This document shows positions 25,716 through 32,838 of a stretch of 64,000 bases of DNA, piece after piece. Positions within the stretch are counted from its first letter, which is position 1; each line of letters starts with the position of its first letter. The DNA is from CANGTU01 sp046336655 (GTDB taxonomy: Bacteria > Bacteroidota > Bacteroidia > Flavobacteriales_D > Sanyastnellaceae): the NCBI GenBank assembly GCA_046336655.1, contig JBKDGH010000078.1:37495-101494 (forward strand), written 5' to 3'. A program made the translations under genes and the position numbers. Under the pieces are notes generated by a model. The model saw nothing but the letters and a program-made list of their open reading frames with translations. It had not been told where the DNA came from and ran no database searches.

Positions 25716-26747
25716 ATGCGCGTTCTGATCGTTTTGATTCCGGTATTCGTTGCAGGATTATCATCTGCACAGTTGGTAAATGGCGGCTTTGAAACATGCT
25801 CTGCGTTTCCGTCGAATACCGGCCAATGGCAGGTGGTACAAGGTTGGAACAATGCGGCTAGCCTTGTCGCATCACCTGACTACTACCACTACGCAGGCTC
25901 CGCAGCAGCCGATCTTCCCGAAACACCACTAGCCATTGTAGAGGCATGGGATGGTGAGGCCGTCATGGGACTGATTGCATGCGGCCGCCAGCATACCAAT
26001 CTGAGGGAATACCTCACCTCCGTTTTCAGTGAGCCGCTAAAAGTGGGCGACAGATATCGCTTTTCCTTCCGGATCTCGAATGGAGACCGCACCTTCTTCA
26101 GCACTGCAGGCCTTGCAGTGAAAGGAATCGGTGTGCATTTCTCCACTATCCAGCCTGTTCAGGAGGCTCAGCTGCCACTCAATCTGTCCCCGCAGTGGAT
26201 GATTCCCGAAGTGCTCTACTCTTCAGAGTGGGTCACCTACACCTTTACGTTTGAAGCGGATCAGCCTTATCTCTACGCTTCACTGGGATTGTTTGGCGAT
26301 GATACCGACAAAGAAATCCTCATCGTGGAAGGCGATGATCCGGTGTATGCGTATTACTTCTTCGACGGGGTGGCACTCAACCACATTCCGGAGGATGGCA
26401 GACCCACCGAAAATCCGATAGACCGCGAGCCGGTGGCTGGACCTGAGCCGATCTATTCCCCGGAGCCGTTTTTCGTACCCAACAGTTTCACGCCTAATGG
26501 CGATGGATACAATGATGAGTTCAAGCCTGTTGCGGGTTCAGTGTCAGAATGGGAATTCTCCGTGTTCGATCGCTGGGGTGAGCGCGTATTCTACACTACG
26601 GATGAAACCCTCGGCTGGAACGGATGGTACAATTCTAAAAAGGCCGATTCAGGGACCTATGCATGGTCTGTCCTCTTCCGCGTTTATGACAACGAAAACG
26701 GCTGGATCCAGAAGGAAGAGCATGGCGTGGTGACACTCCTCCGCTGA
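25716..26747 (+). CDS. Secreted protein with T9SS type B (gliding motility-associated) sorting domain
   Basis: 343 residues. A signal peptide (about 1-18) precedes a beta-rich, jelly-roll-like domain (about 20-225) that starts LVNGGFETCSAFPSNTGQWQ and contains VEAWDGEAVMGLI, the pattern of surface carbohydrate- or adhesion-type modules in this phylum. After a proline- and glutamate-rich linker (about 228-250) comes the type B sorting domain: FVPNSFTPNGDGYNDEFKP, FSVFDRWGERVFYT, then WNGWYN and GTYAWSVLFR. This signal directs passage through the type IX secretion system and attachment or release at the surface. Ligand unknown. Confidence 0.9.
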   Translation: MRVLIVLIPVFVAGLSSAQLVNGGFETCSAFPSNTGQWQVVQGWNNAASLVASPDYYHYAGSAAADLPETPLAIVEAWDGEAVMGLIACGRQHTNLREYLTSVFSEPLKVGDRYRFSFRISNGDRTFFSTAGLAVKGIGVHFSTIQPVQEAQLPLNLSPQWMIPEVLYSSEWVTYTFTFEADQPYLYASLGLFGDDTDKEILIVEGDDPVYAYYFFDGVALNHIPEDGRPTENPIDREPVAGPEPIYSPEPFFVPNSFTPNGDGYNDEFKPVAGSVSEWEFSVFDRWGERVFYTTDETLGWNGWYNSKKADSGTYAWSVLFRVYDNENGWIQKEEHGVVTLLR

Positions 26748-26753
26748 TCAGCC

Positions 26754-26761
26754 TACCTTTG
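26754..26761 (+). promoter_or_regulatory. Bacteroidota -7 promoter box upstream of bshC
   Basis: TACCTTTG is an exact TAnnTTTG match, ending 7 bp before the ATG of bshC, so the leader would be very short. It sits 7 bp after the stop of the preceding T9SS cargo gene. Confidence 0.55.
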
Positions 26762-26768
26762 CCTGCCC

Positions 26769-28367
26769 ATGCAGGAGATTCCTACAGCATTTATTCCTCT
26801 TCGCTTGTCAGCTCTCGTGAGCGACTACCTCTTGAATCATCCTGCACTGCGGGAGTTTCATTCCGGAGTGCCGGACATCAATTCACTGGTTGAGGCGCAT
26901 GCTAACCGGACGATGGATGCCGGTGTGAGAAACGTACTTGTAACCACTCTTCGCAAACAGTACGAGGGAATCGCACACACCGAAAAAACCGAGGCCAACA
27001 TCGGGAAACTTTTGCTTGCGGATACCTCCACGATAACCACCGGACATCAGCTGTGTCTGGCTACCGGACCGCTTTACGTGATGTATAAAATCGCGTCAAC
27101 GATTGCGCTTGCAGCAAGACTGAGTGCTGAAGTGAAGTCCGGTGCAGTGGTGCCTGTGCTGTGGCTTGCATCCGAAGATCACGATGTGGAAGAAATCAAT
27201 CATGCATGGATCGGAAAAGAAAGGATTACCTGGAATGCACCCTTGCGACATCCTGTGGGGACACTTCCCACGGAAGGTCTGCGCGAAGCGTTGGATGGCT
27301 TGTGTGAGCTGCTGCAGCCTTCAGCACTGCGCGATGAGATCAGGACGCTGCTCGCTGATTGCGCCACCAATGTAACAACATATGCACAGTCCTTCCGAAA
27401 GCTGATTCATGCGTTGTTCGGGGCAGAGGGACTGGTGATCATCGATGCTTCAGATGCATCCCTCAAGCAGTTGTTTGTGCCCGTGATGACCCGCGAACTG
27501 CGCGAAGGTATCGCGCAACAGGTGGTCACTTCAACCAATAAAAAACTGTTGGCAGCGGGCTATTCGCCTCAGGTCAATCCACGGTCCGTGAATCTGTTCA
27601 CCCTTTCGCCTGATCAGCGTCAGCGTCTTGACCGCAATGAGGAAGGAATGATCGCAGAGGTGGATGGAATACGCTCCGGTACTGCGGAAGAGTGGGTGAA
27701 ACAATGCGAAAACAGGCCGGAGTCGCTCAGTCCGAATGTGCTGCTGCGCCCTGTGTACCAGGAGAGCATTCTTCCCAACATCGCCGTGATTGGTGGTCCG
27801 GGGGAAATTGCCTACTGGCTTCAACTTGCGGAATTGTTCCGCGCCCTGAATGTGTCATTCCCTGCGCTGGTATTGCGGGATTCTTTCCTGTTGCTTCAGC
27901 AGAGGCACCTTCAGCGTTTTGACAAGCTGGGGCTCACCACTTCCGATATTCTGAAGAGCCGCGTCGAACTTGAAAAGCATTTTGCGGAGGCGGCTGGCAT
28001 GACCGACCTGGAGGCAGAGAAAGAACTCGTCCGTAACCTGTTTGAAGCACTTTCAAAAAAAGCTGCTGCCATCGACCCCACGCTCGAAGCAGCCGCACTG
28101 GCCGAAGGACAGCGCCAGCAAGATGCCTTAACCGGATTTTCAAAGCGAATGACAAAAGCCGCAAAAGCCAGGGAGTCACAGCGCATTGAGCAGATGCACA
28201 AGTTATTGGATGAATTGCTGCCCGATGATGGTCCACAGGAACGGCACGACAATTATTTCGATCATGTGGCGAAAGCCGGTCGCTGGTTTCACCGCGAGCT
28301 GATCGCCGCATGTGATCCGATGGATACACGCATGAAAGTGATCGCCCTCAGTCAGCCACCCCGCTGA
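26769..28367 (+). CDS. bshC: Putative cysteine ligase BshC (bacillithiol biosynthesis)
   Basis: 532 residues, the usual length of the family. BshC adds cysteine to glucosaminyl-malate, the last step of bacillithiol synthesis, in the cytoplasm. Family hallmarks are TGHQLCLATGPLYVMYKIASTI near 95-117, VPVLWLASEDHDVEEINHAW near 127-146 and PNIAVIGGPGEIAYWLQL near 335-352, with a C-terminal coiled coil (about 400-490). The other two enzymes (BshA, BshB) are not in the window. The presence of bshC implies that the organism makes bacillithiol as its main thiol. The 3' end overlaps the convergent ruvX gene by 16 bp. Confidence 0.93.
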   Translation: MQEIPTAFIPLRLSALVSDYLLNHPALREFHSGVPDINSLVEAHANRTMDAGVRNVLVTTLRKQYEGIAHTEKTEANIGKLLLADTSTITTGHQLCLATGPLYVMYKIASTIALAARLSAEVKSGAVVPVLWLASEDHDVEEINHAWIGKERITWNAPLRHPVGTLPTEGLREALDGLCELLQPSALRDEIRTLLADCATNVTTYAQSFRKLIHALFGAEGLVIIDASDASLKQLFVPVMTRELREGIAQQVVTSTNKKLLAAGYSPQVNPRSVNLFTLSPDQRQRLDRNEEGMIAEVDGIRSGTAEEWVKQCENRPESLSPNVLLRPVYQESILPNIAVIGGPGEIAYWLQLAELFRALNVSFPALVLRDSFLLLQQRHLQRFDKLGLTTSDILKSRVELEKHFAEAAGMTDLEAEKELVRNLFEALSKKAAAIDPTLEAAALAEGQRQQDALTGFSKRMTKAAKARESQRIEQMHKLLDELLPDDGPQERHDNYFDHVAKAGRWFHRELIAACDPMDTRMKVIALSQPPR

Positions 28368-28768
28368 GCGAGCCAACTCTGCAGGATCAGCGCAGCGCTT
28401 ACCTTGTCCAGATTTTCTTTTTTCATCCGGTCTTTCTTCTTCATTCCTCCGCGCACCAGCGCCTGTGCAGCGATTTTGCTGGTATACCTTTCATCCACCC
28501 GTTCCACGGGAATATTCGGAAACTCCTTGCGCAGCAGGGTCGCGAATTTTTCCTGCTGAAGTGTGATGTCGGATGCATTACCATCCGCATGACGCGCTTC
28601 TCCAAGGACCAGGCACACAATATCCCCCTTTGCAGTCAGGACTTTCAGCCTGCTGATGAGCTGCGCCGTTTCAACCGTTTCCAACGGCGATGCGATGATC
28701 ATGAGATCATCCGTCACCGCCAGTCCGGTGCGTTTCATTCCGTAGTCAATGGCAATTGCACGCGGCAT
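28352..28768 (-). CDS. ruvX: Putative pre-16S rRNA nuclease / Holliday junction resolvase (YqgF family)
   Basis: 138 residues, full length for YqgF. The RNase H-like fold shows the N-terminal acidic strand AIDYGMKRTGLAVTD (about 6-20), a central VLGEARHADGN stretch, and the C-terminal DERYTSKIAAQAL and DKVSAALILQSWL motifs with the conserved acidic residues. YqgF processes the 5' end of 16S rRNA in E. coli; a resolvase role has been proposed for some members. It is divergent from dapD with about 35 bp between start codons, and its end overlaps bshC by 16 bp. Confidence 0.92.
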   Translation of the reverse strand: MPRAIAIDYGMKRTGLAVTDDLMIIASPLETVETAQLISRLKVLTAKGDIVCLVLGEARHADGNASDITLQQEKFATLLRKEFPNIPVERVDERYTSKIAAQALVRGGMKKKDRMKKENLDKVSAALILQSWLAQRGG

Positions 28769-28781
28769 GGTGAGTGGTCTG

Positions 28782-28789
28782 TATTTTTG
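28782..28789 (+). promoter_or_regulatory. Bacteroidota -7 promoter box upstream of dapD
   Basis: TATTTTTG is an exact TAnnTTTG match ending 14 bp before the ATG at 28804. It supports that ATG over an in-frame codon at 28774, which lies upstream of the promoter. Confidence 0.55.
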
Positions 28790-28803
28790 GACAAATTACG
28801 ACG

Positions 28804-29625
28804 ATGGAAATTCAGACCGCAAAAGAACATATTCAGCATGCGTGGGAAAACCGCGATGCACTCCAGCAGCCCGAAGTGAAGGAAGCCATCCGCTGGGTGG
28901 TCGGACTGCTCGACAGGGGTGAGATCCGCGTTGCAGAACCCGCAGGCGATACCTGGCAGGTGAATGAATGGGTCAAGAAGGCGGTAATTCTCTTTTTTCC
29001 CATTCAGCAAATGCATGTGATGGAAGTAGGGCCTTTTGAGTTTCATGACAAGATTGCCCTTAAGACAGGATACCGCGATCTCGGTGTACGAGTCGTTCCG
29101 CACGCTATCGCAAGGTACGGCTCATTCCTCGCCAAAGGTGTAATCATGATGCCTTCGTACGTGAATATCGGAGCGTATGTGGACAGCGGAACCATGGTGG
29201 ACACCTGGGCTACTGTGGGCAGTTGCGCTCAGATCGGCAAGCATGTTCACCTCAGTGGCGGAGTGGGCATTGGTGGAGTCCTGGAGCCTGTCCAGGCCGC
29301 TCCTGTGATTGTGGAAGACGGCGCATTCATCGGTTCGCGATGTATTGTGGTGGAAGGAGTGCGCGTGAGAAAAGAAGCAGTGCTCGGTGCCAATGTGGTA
29401 CTTACAGCAAGCACCAAAATCATTGACGTTTCAGGCAGTGAGCCTGTGATCATGCATGGTGAAGTGCCGGAACGCGCAGTGGTCATACCAGGCACATACA
29501 ACAAGCAGTTTCCTGCCGGTGAATTTGGAGTGAGTTGCGCACTGATCATCGGCCGGAGAAAGCCGAGCACTGATCTCAAGACGTCACTCAACGATGCGCT
29601 GCGCGAATTTTCCGTAGCGGTATAG
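28804..29625 (+). CDS. dapD: 2,3,4,5-tetrahydropyridine-2,6-dicarboxylate N-succinyltransferase
   Basis: 273 residues from the ATG at 28804. The enzyme uses succinyl-CoA to succinylate tetrahydrodipicolinate in the lysine/diaminopimelate pathway. After a helical N-terminal domain (WENRDALQQPEVKEAIRWV) the protein has a left-handed parallel beta-helix of hexapeptides with GVIMMPSYVNIGAYVDSGTMVDTWATVGSCAQIG, HLSGGVGIGGVLEP and EDGAFIGSRCIVVEGV, the DapD signatures. It supplies precursors for peptidoglycan cross-links. The GT9 glycosyltransferase gene begins 3 bp after its stop, so the two are probably co-transcribed. Confidence 0.95.
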   Translation: MEIQTAKEHIQHAWENRDALQQPEVKEAIRWVVGLLDRGEIRVAEPAGDTWQVNEWVKKAVILFFPIQQMHVMEVGPFEFHDKIALKTGYRDLGVRVVPHAIARYGSFLAKGVIMMPSYVNIGAYVDSGTMVDTWATVGSCAQIGKHVHLSGGVGIGGVLEPVQAAPVIVEDGAFIGSRCIVVEGVRVRKEAVLGANVVLTASTKIIDVSGSEPVIMHGEVPERAVVIPGTYNKQFPAGEFGVSCALIIGRRKPSTDLKTSLNDALREFSVAV

Positions 29626-29628
29626 CAC

Positions 29629-30630
29629 ATGCCGAAGTCCTTTCTGCTCATTCAGACGGCCTTCATCGGCGATGTCATTCTGGCCACCTCGGTGCTCGAG
29701 CGATTGCGCCGTGTACATCCGGATGCGTCCATTGATATGGTGGTCAGAAAAGGCAATGAGGGTTTGCTCAAGGGACATCCGTTTTTGCGGAATGTGTATG
29801 TATGGGATAAGGCAAGGAAGTATGCCGGCCTCCGGCGCGTGATTCGGGAAGTGCGGTCGGAGCGTTATGACGTGGTGATTAACCTACAGCGCTTTGCTTC
29901 ATCCGGACTGATCACCGCCGCTGCCCGCGCGAACGAAAAGGTCGGATTCTCGAAAAATCCAATGTCGTTTATCTACACCCGATCCTATCCGCATTTCATC
30001 GGAAAAGATCCTCAGTCCGATATCCATGAGATAGACCGGTGCCTTTCCGTGGTCGAATCATTTACCGACACTGTCCGCGATTTGCCGCGACTGTATCCTG
30101 GAGATCGCGACGAGGAAATGGCCGAAACATATGCCGGAGTGCCCTTTGTGACGATCTCTCCCGCATCGGTGTGGTTCACCAAGCAGTGGCCTGAATCGCG
30201 CTGGGTGGAATTGCTCCGGCGCATTCCCTCCGGCTATGTGGTGTATCTGATGGGAGCACCGTCAGACGAGCCGTTGTGCGCGCGCATCGCAGCCGCTGCT
30301 GAACGTCCGAATGCTGAGGTGCTCGCAGGTAAATTGTCATTGCTTCAATCTTCGGCGCTCATGCGCAAAGCCGCAATGAATTATACCAACGACAGCGCCC
30401 CCATGCATTTATGCAGTGCGGTGAATGCTCCCGTAACAGCGATATTCTGTTCCACCATTCCAGCGTTTGGTTTCGGTCCGCTTTCACAGCAGTCGCATGT
30501 GATCGAGACAAAGGAACTACTCACTTGCCGCCCCTGCGGATTACACGGTCACAGAAAATGTCCGGAAGGTCATTTCCGCTGTGCGGCCATTTCAATGGAG
30601 GCGTTAATCCACACGATACCCGGAGCATGA
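29629..30630 (+). CDS. Glycosyltransferase family 9 (heptosyltransferase-like)
   Basis: 333 residues with the two-domain GT-B fold of ADP-heptose:LPS heptosyltransferases. N-terminal domain: LLIQTAFIGDVILATSVLERLR (about 5-26) and INLQRFASSGLIT. C-terminal domain: TISPASVWFTKQWP near 168-181, LMGAPSDEP, and NDSAPMHLCSAVNAPVTAIF near 251-270, the nucleotide-sugar site, followed by a Cys-containing tail (CRPCGLHGHRKCPEGHFRC) common in this family. It probably adds a heptose or similar sugar to the lipopolysaccharide core on the cytoplasmic face of the inner membrane. Its stop overlaps the start of the GSCFA gene (ATGA). Confidence 0.9.
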   Translation: MPKSFLLIQTAFIGDVILATSVLERLRRVHPDASIDMVVRKGNEGLLKGHPFLRNVYVWDKARKYAGLRRVIREVRSERYDVVINLQRFASSGLITAAARANEKVGFSKNPMSFIYTRSYPHFIGKDPQSDIHEIDRCLSVVESFTDTVRDLPRLYPGDRDEEMAETYAGVPFVTISPASVWFTKQWPESRWVELLRRIPSGYVVYLMGAPSDEPLCARIAAAAERPNAEVLAGKLSLLQSSALMRKAAMNYTNDSAPMHLCSAVNAPVTAIFCSTIPAFGFGPLSQQSHVIETKELLTCRPCGLHGHRKCPEGHFRCAAISMEALIHTIPGA

Positions 30631-31574
30631 ATTTCCGAACTGAAGTGCATACCGGAAGGGCAATGTTGCAGCTGGATGCAGGTGACTCCGTATGCTGGAC
30701 AGGTTCGTGCTTTGCCCAGCACATGGCCGACCGCCTGGCCCGGTATCAGTTTGAAGTGACAGCGCCCGGACATGGTATTCTGTTTCATCCGGTGGCGATT
30801 GCAAGAGGATTGACAGATTCATTGACAGAAAGGGAGTATACGGAAAAAGACCTCATTCAGGACCAGGGCAAATGGCACAGTCTTGCCCATCACGGCGGGT
30901 TTTCCGGAGCAGATCAACGCGATGTGCTCAATCGTATCCGCAGTGAGTCAGCCCGATTCAGGGCAGCTCTTCTTCGGAGCGATGCAGTGCTGATTACGCT
31001 CGGTACATCCCGCGCCTGGAAGTATATATCAACCGGAATGATTGCAGGCAATTGCCACAAAATCCCCGGTAACCGGTTCACTGCTGATTGGATCGATGCG
31101 GAAGAGTCGGCCGGTGCGCTTTGCCGCGCGCTGCAACTCCTGCATCAGTATAATCCATCCATCCGCGCAGTGGTCAGCGTATCACCTGTGCGCCATTGGC
31201 GGGAAGGTGCGGTGGACAATCTGATTTCAAAATCGCATCTGATTCTTGCGGCTCAAGCATTGTGCCGCTCGCTGCCCTTTGTGGAGTATTTTCCTGCGTA
31301 TGAGCTAATGATGGATGATCTCCGCGATTACCGTTTTTATGAGCGCGATATGATTCATCCGTCAGAAGCTGCAGTGGATTACATCTGGGAAAAATTCACC
31401 GGATGGTGCATGGATGAGGAGGTACGCGCAACGCTGGCGCAGATCGGTAAATGGTCGCGCATTCTCGCGCACAGTCCGCTGCACGATGCAGATAGTCACG
31501 CCGCAGCTGCGGAGAAGGCGCAGGCCCGGATATCCTATCTGCTTCACGAAGCGCAAAAGAAAAAGCCCCGCTGA
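30627..31574 (+). CDS. GSCFA domain protein
   Basis: 315 residues from the ATG at 30627, which overlaps the preceding stop by 4 bp; the open frame extends further upstream only as a shadow of the GT9 gene. The family-naming motif is present in WTGSCFAQHMADRLARY at about 24-40, and later VLITLGTSRAWKY, VSVSPVRHW and MIHPSEAAVDYIWEKF follow, giving an SGNH-hydrolase-like order (Ser in the first block, His in HPS). GSCFA proteins are common in Bacteroidota and their substrate is not established; esterase or acyl-transfer activity on a glycan is possible. Coupling to a glycosyltransferase gene supports a role in surface glycan modification, as inference. Confidence 0.88.
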   Translation: MNFRTEVHTGRAMLQLDAGDSVCWTGSCFAQHMADRLARYQFEVTAPGHGILFHPVAIARGLTDSLTEREYTEKDLIQDQGKWHSLAHHGGFSGADQRDVLNRIRSESARFRAALLRSDAVLITLGTSRAWKYISTGMIAGNCHKIPGNRFTADWIDAEESAGALCRALQLLHQYNPSIRAVVSVSPVRHWREGAVDNLISKSHLILAAQALCRSLPFVEYFPAYELMMDDLRDYRFYERDMIHPSEAAVDYIWEKFTGWCMDEEVRATLAQIGKWSRILAHSPLHDADSHAAAAEKAQARISYLLHEAQKKKPR

Positions 31575-31583
31575 GCAGGGCTT
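31555..31583 (-). terminator. Intrinsic terminator for the small secreted protein gene
   Basis: On the minus strand a stem of AAGCCC/GGGCTT extended by an inner GC pair set (31563-31583) is followed by a T-rich tract (TTTTCTTTT). It lies 23 bp past the stop of the 121-residue secreted protein. The loop contains the stop codon of the convergent GSCFA gene, so the element is shared with that coding end. Confidence 0.75.
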
Positions 31584-31605
31584 CATGCTATCTGATCGAA
31601 AAAAA

Positions 31606-31971
31606 TCAGTCGTTGCAGGTACCCACGCACTCGGCAGTCCAGGCACTTCCGGTTTTGCCTATGCGGAAAGTCGTCTTTACTGTGGGGTTGTTGAAGTTGT
31701 GCATCTCGTGAACCCCAATGACCGCACCGGTAGCGATATCGGTGAGCTGATAGCGAATGCCGAGCAGCTGGCGGTTTCCGTCAAATGAAGGCTCGTACCA
31801 GAAGCGGATACCTACCTGCTCGAGGTTCATGCGCAGTTCAGCGAGTGCTTCGCGGGTGGTGGTGCCATTGATTGTGACATTTACATTCTCAGCAGAAACG
31901 GTATTCTGCGCCATCACGGCACTTCCTGCGCACAGGAAAAAGGCAAAAAGGACAAATCGGATCAGTTTCAT
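31606..31971 (-). CDS. Small secreted protein of unknown function
   Basis: 121 residues with a strong signal peptide (MKLIRFVLFAFFLCAGSAVMAQ). The mature part of about 99 residues is beta-rich (NVNVTINGTTTREAL, IRFWYEPSF, GIRYQLTDIATGAVIGVHE, TVKTTFRIGKTG) and ends in a short segment with two cysteines (AECVGTCND) that could form a disulphide. No family is recognised and no catalytic motif is visible. It is a single-gene unit with its own intrinsic terminator, placed between GSCFA and the HEAT-like gene. It is likely periplasmic or surface-exposed; no T9SS tail is present. Confidence 0.8.
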   Translation of the reverse strand: MKLIRFVLFAFFLCAGSAVMAQNTVSAENVNVTINGTTTREALAELRMNLEQVGIRFWYEPSFDGNRQLLGIRYQLTDIATGAVIGVHEMHNFNNPTVKTTFRIGKTGSAWTAECVGTCND

Positions 31972-32050
31972 GGGTTATGCGTTTCGATTACAAGACTACA
32001 AAAATTATCCCGTAGTTGTACGGCCGAACGCCGAAGGTTGCTTTTTGGGC

Positions 32051-32058
32051 TAATTTTG
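32051..32058 (+). promoter_or_regulatory. Bacteroidota -7 promoter box upstream of HEAT-like gene
   Basis: TAATTTTG is an exact TAnnTTTG match ending 7 bp before the ATG at 32066. Confidence 0.5.
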
Positions 32059-32065
32059 AATTCCA

Positions 32066-32599
32066 ATGAGCGAGAATACACGGAAAAAGGCAATCGAGCA
32101 ATTGCGCGCTGATTTTTTCAGCACCGACGAAATGGTAGTGATGGCGGCGTTGCGCAAATGCCGCAACGAAGGAGATGCCAGTCTGCTCGAACCGCTCATT
32201 CTTTTGTACTCACGCACCGACTCCGGCCTGGTCCGCGAAGAAGCCGCCGATATGCTCAGGTCCATCAAGGTGGCCAATGCGGAAGAGGCATTCATGGACG
32301 CTGCGCTCAATGCTGAGCTGAAGCACATCCGCCGGGATATTCTGTCATTTATGTGGAATTCCGGAATGCAGCCGGTGGGATGGATTTCTGATCTCACGCA
32401 GATTGCCGTGTCCGGCGAACTCGAGGATGTCATTGAAGTCATCACACTTGTGGAAAGCATGGACGATGAATTTCCGGAAGAGCAGTTGCTGGACAGTATC
32501 CAGCAGGTCAGGTTGTATCTCGGACAAGCTCAGGCCAGTGATAAATCAAATCTCATCGCGGCTTACCTCGGGGTGTTGGAGCAGCGCAGCCAGGATTGA
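32066..32599 (+). CDS. HEAT-repeat-like helical protein
   Basis: 177 residues, all predicted helical, without signal peptide or membrane segments. The spacing of hydrophobic helices (EMVVMAALRKCRNEGDASLLEPLILLYSRT, too general for one family, then LVREEAADMLRSIK and HIRRDILSFMWNSG) matches HEAT/armadillo-type repeats, about four units. A C-terminal acidic helix pair (ELEDVIEVITLVESMDDEFPEE) follows. Such scaffolds bind proteins; the partner is unknown. Conserved-looking genes of this type occur widely in Bacteroidota as unnamed proteins. About 240 bp separate it from the convergent T9SS gene; that spacer holds a terminator for the other strand and no gene. Confidence 0.72.
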   Translation: MSENTRKKAIEQLRADFFSTDEMVVMAALRKCRNEGDASLLEPLILLYSRTDSGLVREEAADMLRSIKVANAEEAFMDAALNAELKHIRRDILSFMWNSGMQPVGWISDLTQIAVSGELEDVIEVITLVESMDDEFPEEQLLDSIQQVRLYLGQAQASDKSNLIAAYLGVLEQRSQD

Positions 32600-32770
32600 C
32601 GCTTCAGTCAGCGATTCAGTATCACCGGTGAAAAGGCGAGATGGGTGAGTGAATTGTCGCCCGCTCCCGAAGCTCCTGATGGTTTGCTCCCACGGCAACT
32701 GCAAAGCATGAGCAGTAATGCCGGAAAGATCAAGTGAGCGCAGTATTTCATTGACGAAAAAGAAAAGACA

Positions 32771-32820
32771 ATAAGAAACCCCGAATAACGAGCTTGCCGG
32801 AATTCTCGCTAATCGGGGTT
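32771..32820 (-). terminator. Intrinsic terminator of the choice-of-anchor L gene
   Basis: On the minus strand AACCCCGA (32820-32813) pairs with TCGGGGTT (32784-32777); an inner AGCGAG/AACGAG-type pairing lengthens the stem, and a T-rich stretch (TTCTTATTGTCTTTTC) follows. It lies 19 bp after the stop of the 1053-residue T9SS protein. The remainder of 32600-32770 holds no recognisable feature. Confidence 0.7.
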
Positions 32821-32838
32821 CAGAGAGTTGACGGGCTA

